From Apophysomyces variabilis (Eukaryota > Mucoromycota > Mucoromycetes > Mucorales > Mucoraceae): a DNA stretch of 64,000 nucleotides. The notes under the pieces are model-generated. The model searched no databases. It worked only from the letters and a program-made list of their open reading frames with translations, and was not told the DNA's origin. Each line of letters opens with the position of its first letter. The first letter of the stretch is position 1. Made by a program: the position numbers and the translations under genes. The stretch lies in NCBI GenBank assembly GCA_002749535.1, contig MZZL01000137.1:146345-210344 (forward strand). The letters run 5' to 3'. Shown here one piece after another: positions 37,760 through 51,755 of this stretch.

Positions 37760-38979
37760 TCATTGACGATGAGGCAGGACATTCGTCCGATTCATCCTCT
37801 TGTGAGTCATACACGTTTCCTCGCTCTCGCTCCAGATCCCCCACCCAAAGGGGTAGACAATTGAACTCCAAAACAAGATTCTTAACCTACAGCAGTTGTC
37901 CAAATCTCACAAAAGAACTTATACTAAACAAACTCATCAGTCTCGGCGTAGACAAATATGTCATTGGTAGAGAATTGCATCAAAATGGCATCCAACATTT
38001 CCATGTCTTCTGTTCTTGGCTTACACCGTTGCGCACGCGCAACATGAAACTATTTGATATAATGGGTTATCATCCTCAAATCCAAGGTGCAAGAAATCCA
38101 ACCGCTTGCTACAAATACTGCACAAAGGAAGATCCAAACCCATTAACAAACATTAAACCAATAGAAAATGCCAAAACCCGCCATCCAACCTGGCTGGATA
38201 TTGTAACCGAGAGTAAAACAAGGGAAGAATTCATGGATGCTGTACTGAAGGCCGATGCGTACACATACGTAATTCAACACGAGCAACTCGATTATTATTG
38301 CGATAAAAAATACAAACCAGTAATACCAGATTACGAACCAAATCCAAACCATCATTCTTTTGTCGTTCCCCCGGAGGTAGATGACTGGGTACATCAAAAT
38401 ATCGAACAAAAACCAGAACGCCCAAAATCTCTTATACTCGTCGGCCCAACACGTACCGGTAAAACATGCTGGGCCCGCTCGCTTGGAAAACACACATACC
38501 ACTGCTCAATTTTAAACACAAACTAGAACTTCAACGATCCAGATATCGAATACGCTGTATTGGATGATATTTCCATTCAACATTTTCCTCATTACAAAAA
38601 CTGGCTCGGCTGCCAACAAATGTTTGTTCACCGCGGCCGATACAGTAAAGATAAAGATATCCATTGGGGTAAGCCGGTAATTTGGTTATGCAATCCCGAT
38701 CAAGATCCTCGTCGCCCACCCAATGTCGATCAAAACTGGCTTCAAGGTAATGCAGTCATAGTTGATATACACGGTCCAATGTGGGATCCATCCTCGCCCG
38801 TAACACGCCCTCGTCCTGATCCACTGAACCTTGATTTTAACGACTTTTCGGATATGTCTCCTTCGCCCGCTTCTTACGTACCAGTACCCGATGCATTGCC
38901 GTCGCCCCCATTTATTACTTCTCACCAACCAGGTTTTATAACAATATACGATTCAGATTATGATTATAACTTTGAATAA
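37732..38979 (+). pseudogene. rep: Endogenous geminivirus-like (CRESS) Rep, interrupted
   Basis: A plus-strand frame from the ATG at 37732 runs to a TAG at 38524-38526, and the same frame stays open from 38527 to a stop at 38979. The first part has the HUH endonuclease set: motif I FLTYS (about residues 50-54), motif II HFH (89-91), motif III YCTK (129-132) and a GRS-like HPQIQGA between II and III. Walker A GPTRTGKT lies at 238-245. Beyond the stop lie Walker B (VLDDIS), the motif C region (IWLCN) and a Pro/Asp-rich tail. This order is that of Reps of Geminiviridae/Genomoviridae. An N-terminal Ser/Arg extension of about 45 residues precedes motif I. Removing the TAG by splicing would also remove Walker A, so a nonsense break is more likely. 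It is an old viral gene copy, not a virus. Confidence 0.85.
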
Positions 38980-39277
38980 ATATCTTCGTCCTTTTTTCAG
39001 TAAATAATTGTCGTAGTGTGCCGCAGTCGCAGCCTACCGGCTGTCCCCTCCGGCGGCTCGTACAGAGTCTCATACACCACATTGCATTCACCCGTTTTTT
39101 CCTTTTTTGCTCTTTTTCTCCTCACACATCACTTTTCACATACGTGTTTCTAAGTGATATATGCTTCTTTTGATGGCCTCTATCTCGTGTACGAGTTTCG
39201 TCCATTTTTATTTTTTGGCGAAATTCGGTCATTTTTGACCATTTTGCCAGGTATACCCCTTACGTTTTTTTGCGTTT

Positions 39278-39332
39278 CGGGGGGTGCGGATTACGCGGTC
39301 GAAATCACCTGCCCGCCGAACTGCACCCCCCG
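39278..39332. repeat. 10-bp perfect inverted repeat (hairpin)
   Basis: CGGGGGGTGC at 39278-39287 pairs perfectly with its inverse at 39323-39332 around a 35-nt loop. It lies 300 bp downstream of the Rep remnant. The loop has no TAATATTAC-type nonanucleotide, so it is not a standard CRESS origin hairpin. Confidence 0.75.
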
Positions 39333-40119
39333 GTAATAAAACTCAGATACACCTCGAAGACGCCCCCTTGCCATGGCAACACGCCATCCCCTCGTCTCCG
39401 CTGCAATTTAATTTATCTTATGACACGTGCGGTGCTTTGTCTTGTGACAGAAGGGTACAAAATAAAGAGAATACAAATATACGTAGGAAGGGAAGGGGCG
39501 CACAATAAATATAACACAGAGAAGAAAAGGATACAATGTAATCGCAATTGATAAAAGGGAAAGGGTACAATAAGATGGTCTCAACCGTAAGAAGAGTGTT
39601 AAAGAACTTTAAAGGAGAATAATAAAATAAAGGTGATCGAAAGAAGGAAATACAATAATAGAAGGGTACCAAAAAAAAAGAGTCTCGCGAAATACACAAT
39701 AAACTTCTGTCAATTATATGCTTCAATGATCCTCAGCGATCCAATGACAACAATATAACTTGACCAAGACAAATTTCAGAGTGTAAACAGAGCTTGAGGC
39801 ACAAAAAGGGTTTTTGGATGTCGCTCCCCACACACCTTTCCATTCCCTTTGTCCTCGTCTTTTTATTCATGGAAAACTTCTACTAAACTTCGTACTAGTG
39901 AGACAAGATCTTTAGGAAAGGAAACTAATAAAAGAATGGACGAAACGGAAGACAGCGATAACGAACAAAAGAAAATAATTATGAATTATACTATCTTGAC
40001 TTAAAAGACAACAGCGTATACGTCAGGATAGAACAATAAAATGCAGAGATGATAGCGTCGTGTAACACCGGTTTTACCCAGGTCAAGGTCAAGTGGTAGG
40101 TTCATCATTCACGAAAGTT

Positions 40120-40281
40120 GTGCACCATTGGAGTCTGTTGTGTGTCTATCTTTCGGTTCGTAAAGGTAGTGTACCTCAAAAGACGCGGTGTACCAACAAC
40201 TGCCAGACGTTGTGTCCCAGCCAAATACGTTGTGCACGAACTCCACCCCAAGTGTCGTGTACCTCCAAGAACGTGGTGCAC
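40120..40281. repeat. GTGYAC iteron-like array 1
   Basis: Seven GTG-initial repeats, mostly GTGCAC or GTGTAC, start at 40120, 40169, 40188, 40212, 40232, 40257 and 40276. Apart from the first gap the spacing is 19-25 bp, about two helical turns. Confidence 0.75.
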
Positions 40282-41060
40282 ATAATCGAAGAGACAGGAA
40301 GAAGACCAAGACTTTCCGTAGAATCGAGTATACGCAAGCGCTTCATTTCCGTATTTTTTTACTTCTTTGGGACGGCCAGAAATAATCACCACGCACCGTG
40401 TCATCAGTGACGCGTGCGGTGTTTGTATGGGGGTTGGAAGTACACGTTAGGGATAATAAAAGACGTTAGCAGAACCAACGCTAGAAAAGGTATACAGACA
40501 AGAAAAAGATTTCGATAAAATAGATATACTAAGCGGTGGCAGAAGGGTACAATGAAATAGGATCTCAAAAGGCAATACAAAATATGACACAATAAGCCTA
40601 TTGCTAGTTACTTGTTTCAATGATCGTCCGATGATCCAATGACAACAATAACTCTAACAACAGCTAAAGCGAAACAACAATAAAGAGGTTTACAAAGGGA
40701 AGATACAAAAAAAGACAACCAACTGAATAAGTGCAATCTAAGCGTAGAATGCCACTTGTTCGATTGAGCAGAAAAGGTGTGGTAAAATTCGCTGTGGTTT
40801 TTCCTATCGGATCCCACTATATTTATTTCCATTGCCTTTAAGAAAACTAAGTTTGTCCGAAGGCCAAAGACATATTAAGACTACAAATAGAAAAATGACG
40901 ATAACAAAAGATACAAAAGGTGAAATTGTGTCGATAGGTAAGGTCCATGGATGTACTTGAGAGACAGATGTCGTGTGTAATTTATCACGACGTGTTACGC
41001 CCGGTTTTATACGCTGCATTGTTAACTTCAGGATTGTTCGGTCGTTTTCGTTTTCCGCTC

Positions 41061-41121
41061 GCGCACCCCCTCTCAGTGCACCCCACTTAGGTGCACTACA
41101 ACCAGTGTAATTGTTGTGTAC
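41061..41121. repeat. GTGYAC iteron-like array 2
   Basis: Related copies at 41061 (GCGCAC), 41076, 41091, 41105 and 41116, more closely spaced and more diverged than in array 1. Same relative place in the next tandem unit. Confidence 0.55.
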
Positions 41122-41892
41122 GTAAATCTGTTCATCGTGAATACTCTGGACATTTCCTGTGATTTCGATGCCAATTCCATGTTGATGTTGGTCCTGTGTA
41201 CGGCCGGAAAAAAGTACAACACATCGTGTCATCAGTGACACGTGCGGTGCTTATGTACTGTGACAAGTAAGTACAAAAGAAGGATGGGGATAGAAATAAA
41301 TAAAATAGTACAAGACACAAAAGTACAACAACAACAAGTGTGAATAATGAATTCACAAAATATCAACTGTTCAAACAAATACAATTGAGGGAGGGTCGGG
41401 TTAAGGAAAAGATATAACGAAGGGTAGTAGAAGAGTGTAAAAACAAAATAAAATATATGAAGGAAGATAACAAAGGGAGTTCACCAAATAAACAATGTCA
41501 CTTCAAACGATCTTAGCAGTAAAGATGAGTTCCTTAGATCCTTTCTCAAAAGCAATCTCAAAGACACTCCAAATTCACTGTACCCAGAAAAGATGTTTGC
41601 AAGTACAATACGGTTCCGGTTCTTTTTGGTTCAAAAGGTTCTTTTTCCAGGAAATTCCTCTTCTTCTTTTGCGAAAGAGGTCCTTTCCGTGTCTTTATTT
41701 CCTCTGAAACTATTCGACCAAAGAGGGGAATTCACTAGAACTAACTTAAAATTGAAACCATACAAAACGGAGGTAAACGCTAAGGACATGGGTTAGGAAA
41801 AGCATGCGATCACTGGGAAAGAATGGGAGGAAGGATTCAGCCGTGTTTTTCAAGTTACACCAAATGACCATTTACGTCCGAGGCGGATGTGC

Positions 41893-42022
41893 GTGTACAA
41901 ATAATTGATTGTGGTGTACCAACCAGGTCCATAGGAGTTGTGCACGTACAAGGCAGGTGTGCACCAAACCAAGAGCAAAGGTCGCGCACCTAGGCCAACG
42001 TGTAGTGTACCTAGCCGTGTAC
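41893..42022. repeat. GTGYAC iteron-like array 3
   Basis: Copies start at 41893, 41914, 41940, 41959, about 41984 (GCGCAC), 42005 and 42017, mainly 19-26 bp apart, as in array 1. Confidence 0.7.
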
Positions 42023-43016
42023 TTCTTGAAGATCAAGACAAACTTTCCACCATTCTTACTCCCAAAGGCTCCATCTTTTCATTCTTTCCATGTTGCATTT
42101 ACTCGGGTGGTGAGGCCACAAAAATTATCAGACAAGGTGTCAATCATGTCACGTGCGGTGCTTGGACAATCACTTGTCAAGGCTGAAGGGGACGAAGAAA
42201 AGAAATGTAAGTATGGGTAAAGTAAAATACAAATAGACGAACAGAAATACAGTCTGAAATATCAGTGTCAATAGTAGACAATGGGGTCAATAAAAGAGGA
42301 TAATCGAATGAAATAAAAGATAGCAAGGGAAGTAGGAAAGATAATAACCACAAAAAAAAATTGATCAAGAATAAAGAGGAAAAGTCGAAATACAATCAAA
42401 ATCAAGAAGCAATACACAATGACACGTAAGAAAATATAGGCTGCCCTTCAACACTATCAAGTTCTTCACGCTGTCCAAGGCTAAGTCCCTTTTTATCTGA
42501 TGATTCCCTCCCTGAAGGTCATTCGCCTTCGGGTCTTTTATTCTGTTCACTTCTGGAGAAGTAACTAAACGATTGGACTGGTAAGTCAGATCGCCGACTT
42601 TACCGAACGCAGAAAAAAAAGAAGCTAACATAAAAACTAAAATAAAACAAAACTAAAAGGAAGGCTGAGAACAATAGCCATGCAAGAAAAAAAGAAAAAG
42701 GTCAGAAGCAATCTCTGCAGCTATAATGAACTGCACGCAGAGAGCGGAGGCAAGATAATGCAGCTGTCAAAGGGCTGGGCAGCTCGTACCACCAAGATGC
42801 CTGCAATGATCGGGGACGTTGTGCGCAAGGTCTGCGAACCGATACCTCTGTTTCGTTGGCTACCCACCTTCCGTATACGGTAATCGTCCAAGTCCCAAAA
42901 AGGAAGGTGGCCTTCAGAAGTGTTCTCAAGGCGAAAGAAATGCTTTTCAAAACGGCCGAAAAACTGTCTTGTGGTGAGGCCGGGAAATCCTCAACGCCAC
43001 GCGTCAATCAGCAAAT

Positions 43017-43088
43017 GCCTTGCTAGCTCAATCGGCAGAGCGTGAGACTCTTAATCTCAAGGTTGGGGGTTCGACCCCCCCGTAGGGC
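43017..43088 (+). tRNA. tRNA-Lys(CUU)
   Basis: A 72-nt cloverleaf without intron. The acceptor stem is GCCTTGC with GTAGGGC (with wobble pairs), the D-arm has AGCTCAATCGGCAGAGC, the anticodon stem TGAGA/TCTCA encloses loop CTCTTAA with anticodon CTT at 43050-43052, and the T-arm has GGTTCGA in a G/C stem. A-box and B-box promoter elements are internal, as for any Pol III tRNA gene. Confidence 0.93.
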
Positions 43089-44144
43089 TTACTTTTTGCC
43101 TCCTTTCTGGAGGGGCGGAGTTTTTTACGTGCGCGACATTTTTTCTGCCAACGGTGGGACCCACTGGGGATTAAGGGTAACAAAAGAAACGGAAAGTGAA
43201 CGGACCATAATCTTTACCGGTAAACCTAATCTATAGATTGTCATATTTCTAAAAGTAACTGTAACAATGCGGACACGGTCCAGCATTTGAAAGAGTATAA
43301 CGAACAGACAAGCGATTGTGCAATAACGTTGCTGAGTATCGCCTTCCCGGAGATGTTGCTGTTTTCTGTAAAATGATGGGGTTAACAAGTTGATGTTTTT
43401 TGAGGAAGAGCCAGTGGTGCAACCGTCTGTGCCACACAATTTTGCAGGCATGGCATTCGCGTTTCTTGGTGTGCACCAAAGCAAGGAGGCATGCAGGATG
43501 CAAGATGTTTGCGTCGGAAAGAACAAGTATATTTACTGCTTTTAAATCTCATTAGAATTTGTTTTTTACTACCGTAGGGAAAGGTTCTCTCTGGTAAATT
43601 TTGTTATTCAGAATTTGCGCTGAGTTCTCGGTGGTTAACAGGTCTATAGTACCTCTTATTTTTGGGATCGGATCCGTGGTTACCCAGAGCTTTACTTTAA
43701 CATATCATTAGGTTAAGATAGTCAGATTGACGGCGTCCTTTGTTTTGTTGCTTAGCCTATTCTATCGCTAAGTTAGTGTAGTCAAGTTTCATTGAGCGTA
43801 TTAAAAGGGAGGCATGTTCAGGTCATTTGAAGGGAATGATTGTTCCGTCATTTCATTCTGAAGACATGCACTTTATATTAGAGTAAGACGCATTACGACG
43901 ATTTGCTCTCACCATATACGAAGTTGCTCTTATTTATAAGGCTTCTTACGCCCCTTGCTCACAATTGATTTCTTCTTATTTCTTGATAAACCTACAGATA
44001 ATGATGAACAGATTAAAAAAATGTCAAAGTATCATTTATTTTCTATGAGCCTGTACTACGCAATGACATTTTCAGAGCATAAGAAAAGTTTGAAAAATAT
44101 TACAGAGATTGTACGAAATGGAAGAGGGAAGGGGAAGGATATAA
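43089..44144. other. intergenic region
   Basis: AT-rich DNA between tRNA-Lys and the hydrolase-like gene. Overlapping minus-strand frames at 43526-43125 (with LWCTPRNANAMPAKLCG or RECHACKIVWHRRLHH) have no family support. Confidence 0.4.
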
Positions 44145-46698
44145 TTACAATGACAATTTTAAAGGCTCTAATCGGAATTTAAGTTCTCGCATTTTGGTTG
44201 TGGAAGGATTCCATCGCTGGAACATATCGCGTAGTCGGCAAAGTTGTTCGTATAGATTATTGTCTTTTAGTATTTGTGCGTCATCACAAATTCCACGCAT
44301 CGCCCAAGGAAGATAAAAAGGGTTGAATTGCAGCTTTGCCTGGAAAGGTTCCATCTGTACTTCCACGTCGTCATCTATATCTTGTTCATCCTCGCTGTCA
44401 TTATAAGTTCTAATTTGCTGTAAAGTACCGAATGGTTTAGTTTCGAAGAGGAATCGGATCGCTGATGCGTAAACCTCTATCTCTTCATAGATGGTAGAAT
44501 GTCCGCCTTCTAAAGAGTATAAGTTCCCTGCTAGCACATCACTAAGGTAGATTAAAAGGCCATGATCAGAAAGGCTGGCGTTTTTAAGGCGAAGGGCGAA
44601 TGAAACCAGGTTTATAATAAAGTCGTCTTCGGAATAGATATCTCCATCAATGTATACGGACCGTAGTATATTTGGATGAGATATACCAGACATGAGAGCT
44701 GAATACAGTGGGACGACTTGGTCTTGCATCGAACCCACCAAGACAGTCTTTACGCCACGGGAAAGAATATATGCTAATGAATCGCGGAATTTCTGAGAAA
44801 TATCACTATTTGAGTCCATAAACTCGAATAGCTCTCGCGCTGCATCTGCTTCAAAGTACTTGCCGCAAATTAGCTAAACAGCCATCTTCTCTTTTTCCAA
44901 AAGTCTCCTTACTTTGACAATAAGATTTCGTTTCAATGCCGGGAACGGACCACACGCAATCCCTGCCATGGCCAAAAGACAGATTGACTGACGCAAAAGA
45001 TGGACGTGGCCTCTTTCCAACAAGCGACGGAGTAACATAACTGAAACCGGTGTACCTTGTGAATGCGTAGCCCAGAAGATGATATCAGCCGAAGAAACAG
45101 ACTCAAGCCAAGAAGAATTGTCTAATAAATTCTTGTATAGTTTGTTGACTCGATCCTCTACTTTTCCTTCGCCTTGGAGTGGCACACATGTGATGAGATC
45201 ATCTGCTAGCACTATACCATGCTCACGCTCAAAGTATTGTTTGAGGGCCGCTACCATTTGTTCACAGAATCGAGGCGATGTTCCTGTAGGTTCCCCGATT
45301 ACGCTGCGCACAAGCTATGATTTTGCCGTACCATATATGTTGAGTGGGTTTAAAGCTTGGTATTGAAAATCCTTTTTTTGTTACCTTCATTGGAAACCAA
45401 CCATGTACACCTACAATCACAATTTTCTTTCCTGCCATTCCCTCAGGCATCTTCATCTCTTCTATGAAGGTGGAGAATCTTGTCCTCATACGGCGTTTCC
45501 ACCATAAGGGACCAATAACATCACTTTCAGGTTTAGCTGGTATCAAGATAGAATGAATAATGTCTAGTGTCTTGTTGAAATATGCCGCTGGTGTAGAGGC
45601 GACTGGAGTTTCTCGTGGTGGTTGAAACTGCGAGTGAAACGTAGGGATAACCATGTTTGGCTTTTTCGAGATTTTTGCGCGGGAAGACAAGGATGTATTA
45701 GACGATTTGTGCGTTATGTGATTTGTGCTTGCTGCTTTGGGAGGGAACTGCTGATTTGAGGTTTTTGGTTGTTCACTGTTTTGATGTAGTATAGTATGAG
45801 CTGTAACAGTTTCGTTTGTCTGCTTTCTGACCGGCTTTGTTATTGACGAGGAATTGTCGGATTTTGTATCCTTTCTCATTGTCTCTTCCTTTAACGTCTT
45901 TACATGGCTAGGTGGGCCAAAGAGCAATTCCCAGTAAGATTTCGAAGGTTGGGCATGTTCCGGACCAGTAGGATCAGCCTCCGTGCCCATACTGCTTGCT
46001 TGCTTTTCGTCTATTGTGCTCTGTGTATTGCTACTGGCCATATGAGCCGTGTTTTCTATAATAGGAAATCGTGATGGTTCCTGACTTTTCGTCGGTTCCT
46101 CATCATCTGGAGTATTCGAGGTCTGCCGTGTAAGCCTTTCAATTGCTGAAAGAGAAGAGGATCGTATAAAACTTTCATCGGGCGAAACAAACTCGTTATC
46201 AAGTACAACGCTGCCATTCACAGATATGTTTGTGGGAAGGATCGCAGCGGAGCTTTTGGAGGTGTGAGCAATGCGTGGAAACATCATAGACGACCGCCTA
46301 GAAACGGATATCGTGCTTTGACGTTTGATATTGGAAAACCTTGCACTGGCTGAATCAAAAGGTATGTATTTTGGTTCTGGCAATGTTTTTTGCAATTCTG
46401 TCGAGAGTGCGACCGTGGCATCGGTAAGTTCATAATCCCTGCGAATGGATGCTGGTGGAAGATCACCAGTGAGGACATTGACGGATGTCGCCTTAACAAT
46501 GGCATCCGCTTTCGAGTGAATCATAGTTTTCTCGTTATTATGTTCTTCAAGAACATTTCTCGTTACTGCCGCAGGTGCAACAAAAGGTAGCCAGCTGAAC
46601 ATCCAACAAAAAGATGATATATGAGAAACGTGAACCGTTCGCTGGTTATCTTTGGTTCGCCATATGACCTCCCCCTGATTCCCCATTTCGATCTCCAT
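44145..46698 (-). CDS. Large fungal alpha/beta-hydrolase-like protein
   Basis: Three exons on the minus strand (46698-45385, 45314-44913, 44858-44145) give 809 residues. The first 400 residues are low-complexity and Ser/Thr-rich. The conserved part starts at KIVIVGVHGWFPMK and continues with RSVIGEPTGTSPRFC, ADIIFWATHSQGTPVSVMLLRR, GPFPALKRNLIVK, YFEADAARELFEF and VKTVLVGSMQDQVVPLYSAL. The HSQG element is a G-x-S-x-G-like nucleophile elbow, and GSMQDQVVPL resembles the region of a hydrolase acidic residue, so a lipase or esterase fold is likely. I recall a fungal family of this kind typified by yeast YJR098C, but that link is from memory. The second intron could be 39 or 54 nt; the longer one was chosen because it restores KYFEAD. 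Confidence 0.75.
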
Positions 46699-47466
46699 TA
46701 ATGGTATCTTGGTTGTTTACCATCGTAACCCATCCAATCGTCTTTCATTTTCTTTTAATAACAATAAGAACAAGCTAGCTTTATGCAACAAATAAAGCGC
46801 AGATACACCCTGTAACGTAGGGAATCCCACAGGTCATAAAGTTACAGTAGATGATCTCATAGCCTGATCACAGGCAGCTATCATTTGACGGTGCTATATA
46901 ATTAAAAGCCCTTTCTTATGTTGCAGATTGTGTAAAATCCAGTGCCAATAAGCCGATGACGCCGCGCTCGTGCTAAGCTTTGACACCTGAGACAGTCTCG
47001 TGTAATATCCGTAGTTTATGATTGGTAGAACAAACTTAGGTTTAACCAAACACATGGAGATTCTGTATAAGGGAAGAAGGATTCTACCGACTCCATTGCA
47101 GAAAACATTAGATAAACACCAGTTTTACGGTGTAGTAGATAGTCTGTCTTCTTGAAGGTTGATAGAATCAACACATTTTCTGTTTGTTTCGACTGGTCAT
47201 ATTTCCAATGATGCTCGTTTGCCCTGCTGCAGACGCTCCAAAACTGTAATCTTTTCTGAATATGTGTATTCACTAGTTAGCTTACTATACACGTCGGAGA
47301 GGATCATGGGAACTCTTAAGACAAATTAGTATGTAATGGGATAAGAACTTTGTCAGTATAAATTATCACCTTTCTTTTCTTTTTTAAAGAGATATGATAG
47401 AAATGTAGTAATTTCTTATACAAAGCTATTTATGTAGATATAAAGGTTGTTGTATAACAAAAGTAA
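46699..47466. other. intergenic region
   Basis: Contains the promoter of the hydrolase-like gene and the 3' end of the BAR-protein gene, both on the minus strand. No other gene seen. Confidence 0.45.
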
Positions 47467-48622
47467 TCATTCTCTGCTGCTACGATAAAGAGACTCTTGA
47501 GTCGCTTGAATCTCGTCGAGTTCTGGTGCAACCTCTGCCAATAGACTATGAGCCTGCTTGAAATATGCCGCCTGGGCAGCCACCAAATCAGCTAAGTTGC
47601 GGAACGGTTCAGGCTATATGAAGGAAGGTCATGACCGGATCTTTTTTGCGTAAACAGGTTTGACTTACATTTTCCAATGCGGCCTTCATAAGACTTGTCG
47701 CCTCTTCTACAGCGCCCACAAAGTGGTCTTCTGCTTGCTCCACTTCTAAACGTGCAGCCTCTGATCTTTCAGGGCGTGCAGCTCTGTATCTGGCTTTGCA
47801 TGAATCCAAGGTTAATCTTGCAGATTGAACTTCACGACGTGCTTTGAGTGCTTGTTCAATGGACACTTTTAGGGTGGTTTGCATCGGTTGGTTGAATTTC
47901 GTAACAATTTCCTGGTCCATCTTGAGACGTGCATTGCCAAGTTCTTCAGAAGCTTGAGCCAGCTTAGAAAGTGCGGTGCCAAGAGCATCATTGTTATCGC
48001 CGACTGCTTGGGCACCCTGAGCAGAAACTCGCGCAAGTGCGTGAGAAAGAGTCCTTGGTTGCTGTGGCTCGTTCCGTTGTTGCTCAACTTGAGCGCGTTC
48101 TGCCGGAGAAAGAGAGAGATTCTGCAACTGCGTGGTAAATGTACCAGAAAGGCCAAGCAACGAATCTTGAATCTGAGTGGGGTAATCGTAGGATGGATTG
48201 CTATATGCACGAGTCACCTTAAGTAGATTGACATGCACTGCACGTAGAGCATCAACACGCTATAATCCCTTTGTTAATATGTCATCATCTCTTGTCAATG
48301 CAACTAGAAAACCTTCTCGAGTTCCTTATATTCTTGAGGAAGTTCAGTAACGTCTTCTGCAGTACCAAGCCTTTCTTGCGCATACTACAGGAACAAGGCG
48401 ATTGAGTTTACGCCGGTTGTTATGTCGACTTACCTGTCTCACTTGGCCCAGCCCTTTGCCGAGCTTCTGCGCGAATGGGTTCAACCTCGAACTGAGAGTA
48501 GCAAAGCCATCAAGCGTTGAATTTATCAACATATTTGGATTAATAGCAGACTGGCCTGATGCAGCATTGCCGCTTGCACCTTGAGGTTCGGCATCAATCA
48601 CCCTAAGAGGATCGTTGGACAT
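47467..48622 (-). CDS. GVP36: BAR-domain protein, Gvp36-like
   Basis: Four exons on the minus strand (48622-48434, 48384-48313, 48259-47669, 47613-47467) give 332 residues. The BAR core spans about 50-310: helix 1 with NPFAQKLGKGLGQVRQ, the family hallmark DVTELPQEYKELEKRVDALRAVH, LLKVTRAYSNPSYDYP, a long basic helix with IEQALKARREVQSARLTLD and a third helix through QAEDHFVGAVEEATSLMKAAL. Gvp36 in yeast is a Golgi/endosome BAR protein needed for vesicle traffic and endocytosis. A poly-polar insert (AEQQRNEPQQPRTLS type) sits in the middle. The start was set at MSNDPL rather than an upstream ATG, because the extra 17 residues look like leader sequence. Divergent from PRP43. Confidence 0.88.
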
Positions 48623-49149
48623 AGGTACAATAAGAGGATAGAGGGCAGACCTCTGAACGTGTCCCAAACCGGAAAAGTCACAGCGAACTGGAAAAGTCAG
48701 TTGATCTGAACCCCGTTACGCTAAGCAGCCTGCATTAATATGATTGTTGCTGTTCAGTTCAGTCTGCTAATCTTTACCATTTTCTGTCTTACTATGACGT
48801 TAACCAAGAATAACGCTCATTTTATTGCATGAAACCGACGAGTTTCAGTAGGCACCATCAAGTCAGCGTTCAGATCGAACTTAGCATAAACGAGGTTCTA
48901 CCAAGTATTATTTGATTACTTGTGTCTTCAGAGAGCTCTTCCTGAGACAAATAAACATATCATCGATTAAATCTAGGAACTAGGTTAACTGCGCCGTAAA
49001 CCGATACGAGCCGATTCTGACAATGGATTATTGTGGCACAGGCCGTTATGCGTACTGCGGCAGCCAGTAAAACTGGACTGCGAAAATCTCAAGTGGTAAT
49101 AAAAGTAAGGTAAACCTTACCCTACTCGCCCTTCTGTCGTGCAAGCACC
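48623..49149. promoter_or_regulatory. Divergent promoter interval
   Basis: 527 bp between the start codons of the Gvp36-like gene and PRP43. It must hold both promoters and leaders. No specific element is assigned. Confidence 0.4.
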
Positions 49150-51604
<2,455 letters not shown>

Positions 51605-51755
51605 CGTCATAGAAAGCGAAAAGAAAAGAAACCACTTCCACCAACATTCATATCTGACTTTGATTAAACACGCTGTTGAACCACTTCTGCTGGTAGATTG
51701 TTTATCATTGTAACGATACTATTCATCGCTTTTGATTCCAAATAGCTAATTATTT

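Larger units (their letters stand above)
39400..42200. repeat. Degenerate tandem units of about 0.8-1 kb
   Basis: The block TGACRCGTGCGGTG (shortened in the last copy) recurs at about 39420, 40409, 41237 and 42147. A second block, TTCAATGATC...GATCCAATGACAACAATA, recurs at 39722 and 40615. GTGYAC clusters recur once per unit. Interiors are AT-rich with repeated AGAAGGGTACAA motifs and no coding frame. The units are head to tail with strong divergence between copies. Confidence 0.65.

Noticed and set aside
38443..38526. An intron removing the TAG in the Rep gene
   Set aside because: The only matching donor (GGTAAAAC) lies inside the Walker A codons, so splicing would destroy the ATPase motif; a nonsense break is simpler.
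38980..42500. A TAATATTAC-type nonanucleotide origin
   Set aside because: None was found in a canonical stem-loop near the Rep remnant; the GC hairpin at 39278 has a different loop.
43125..43526. Possible retrotransposon GAG-pre-integrase relic on the minus strand (WHRRLHH)
   Set aside because: One short resemblance without neighbouring motifs; not enough.
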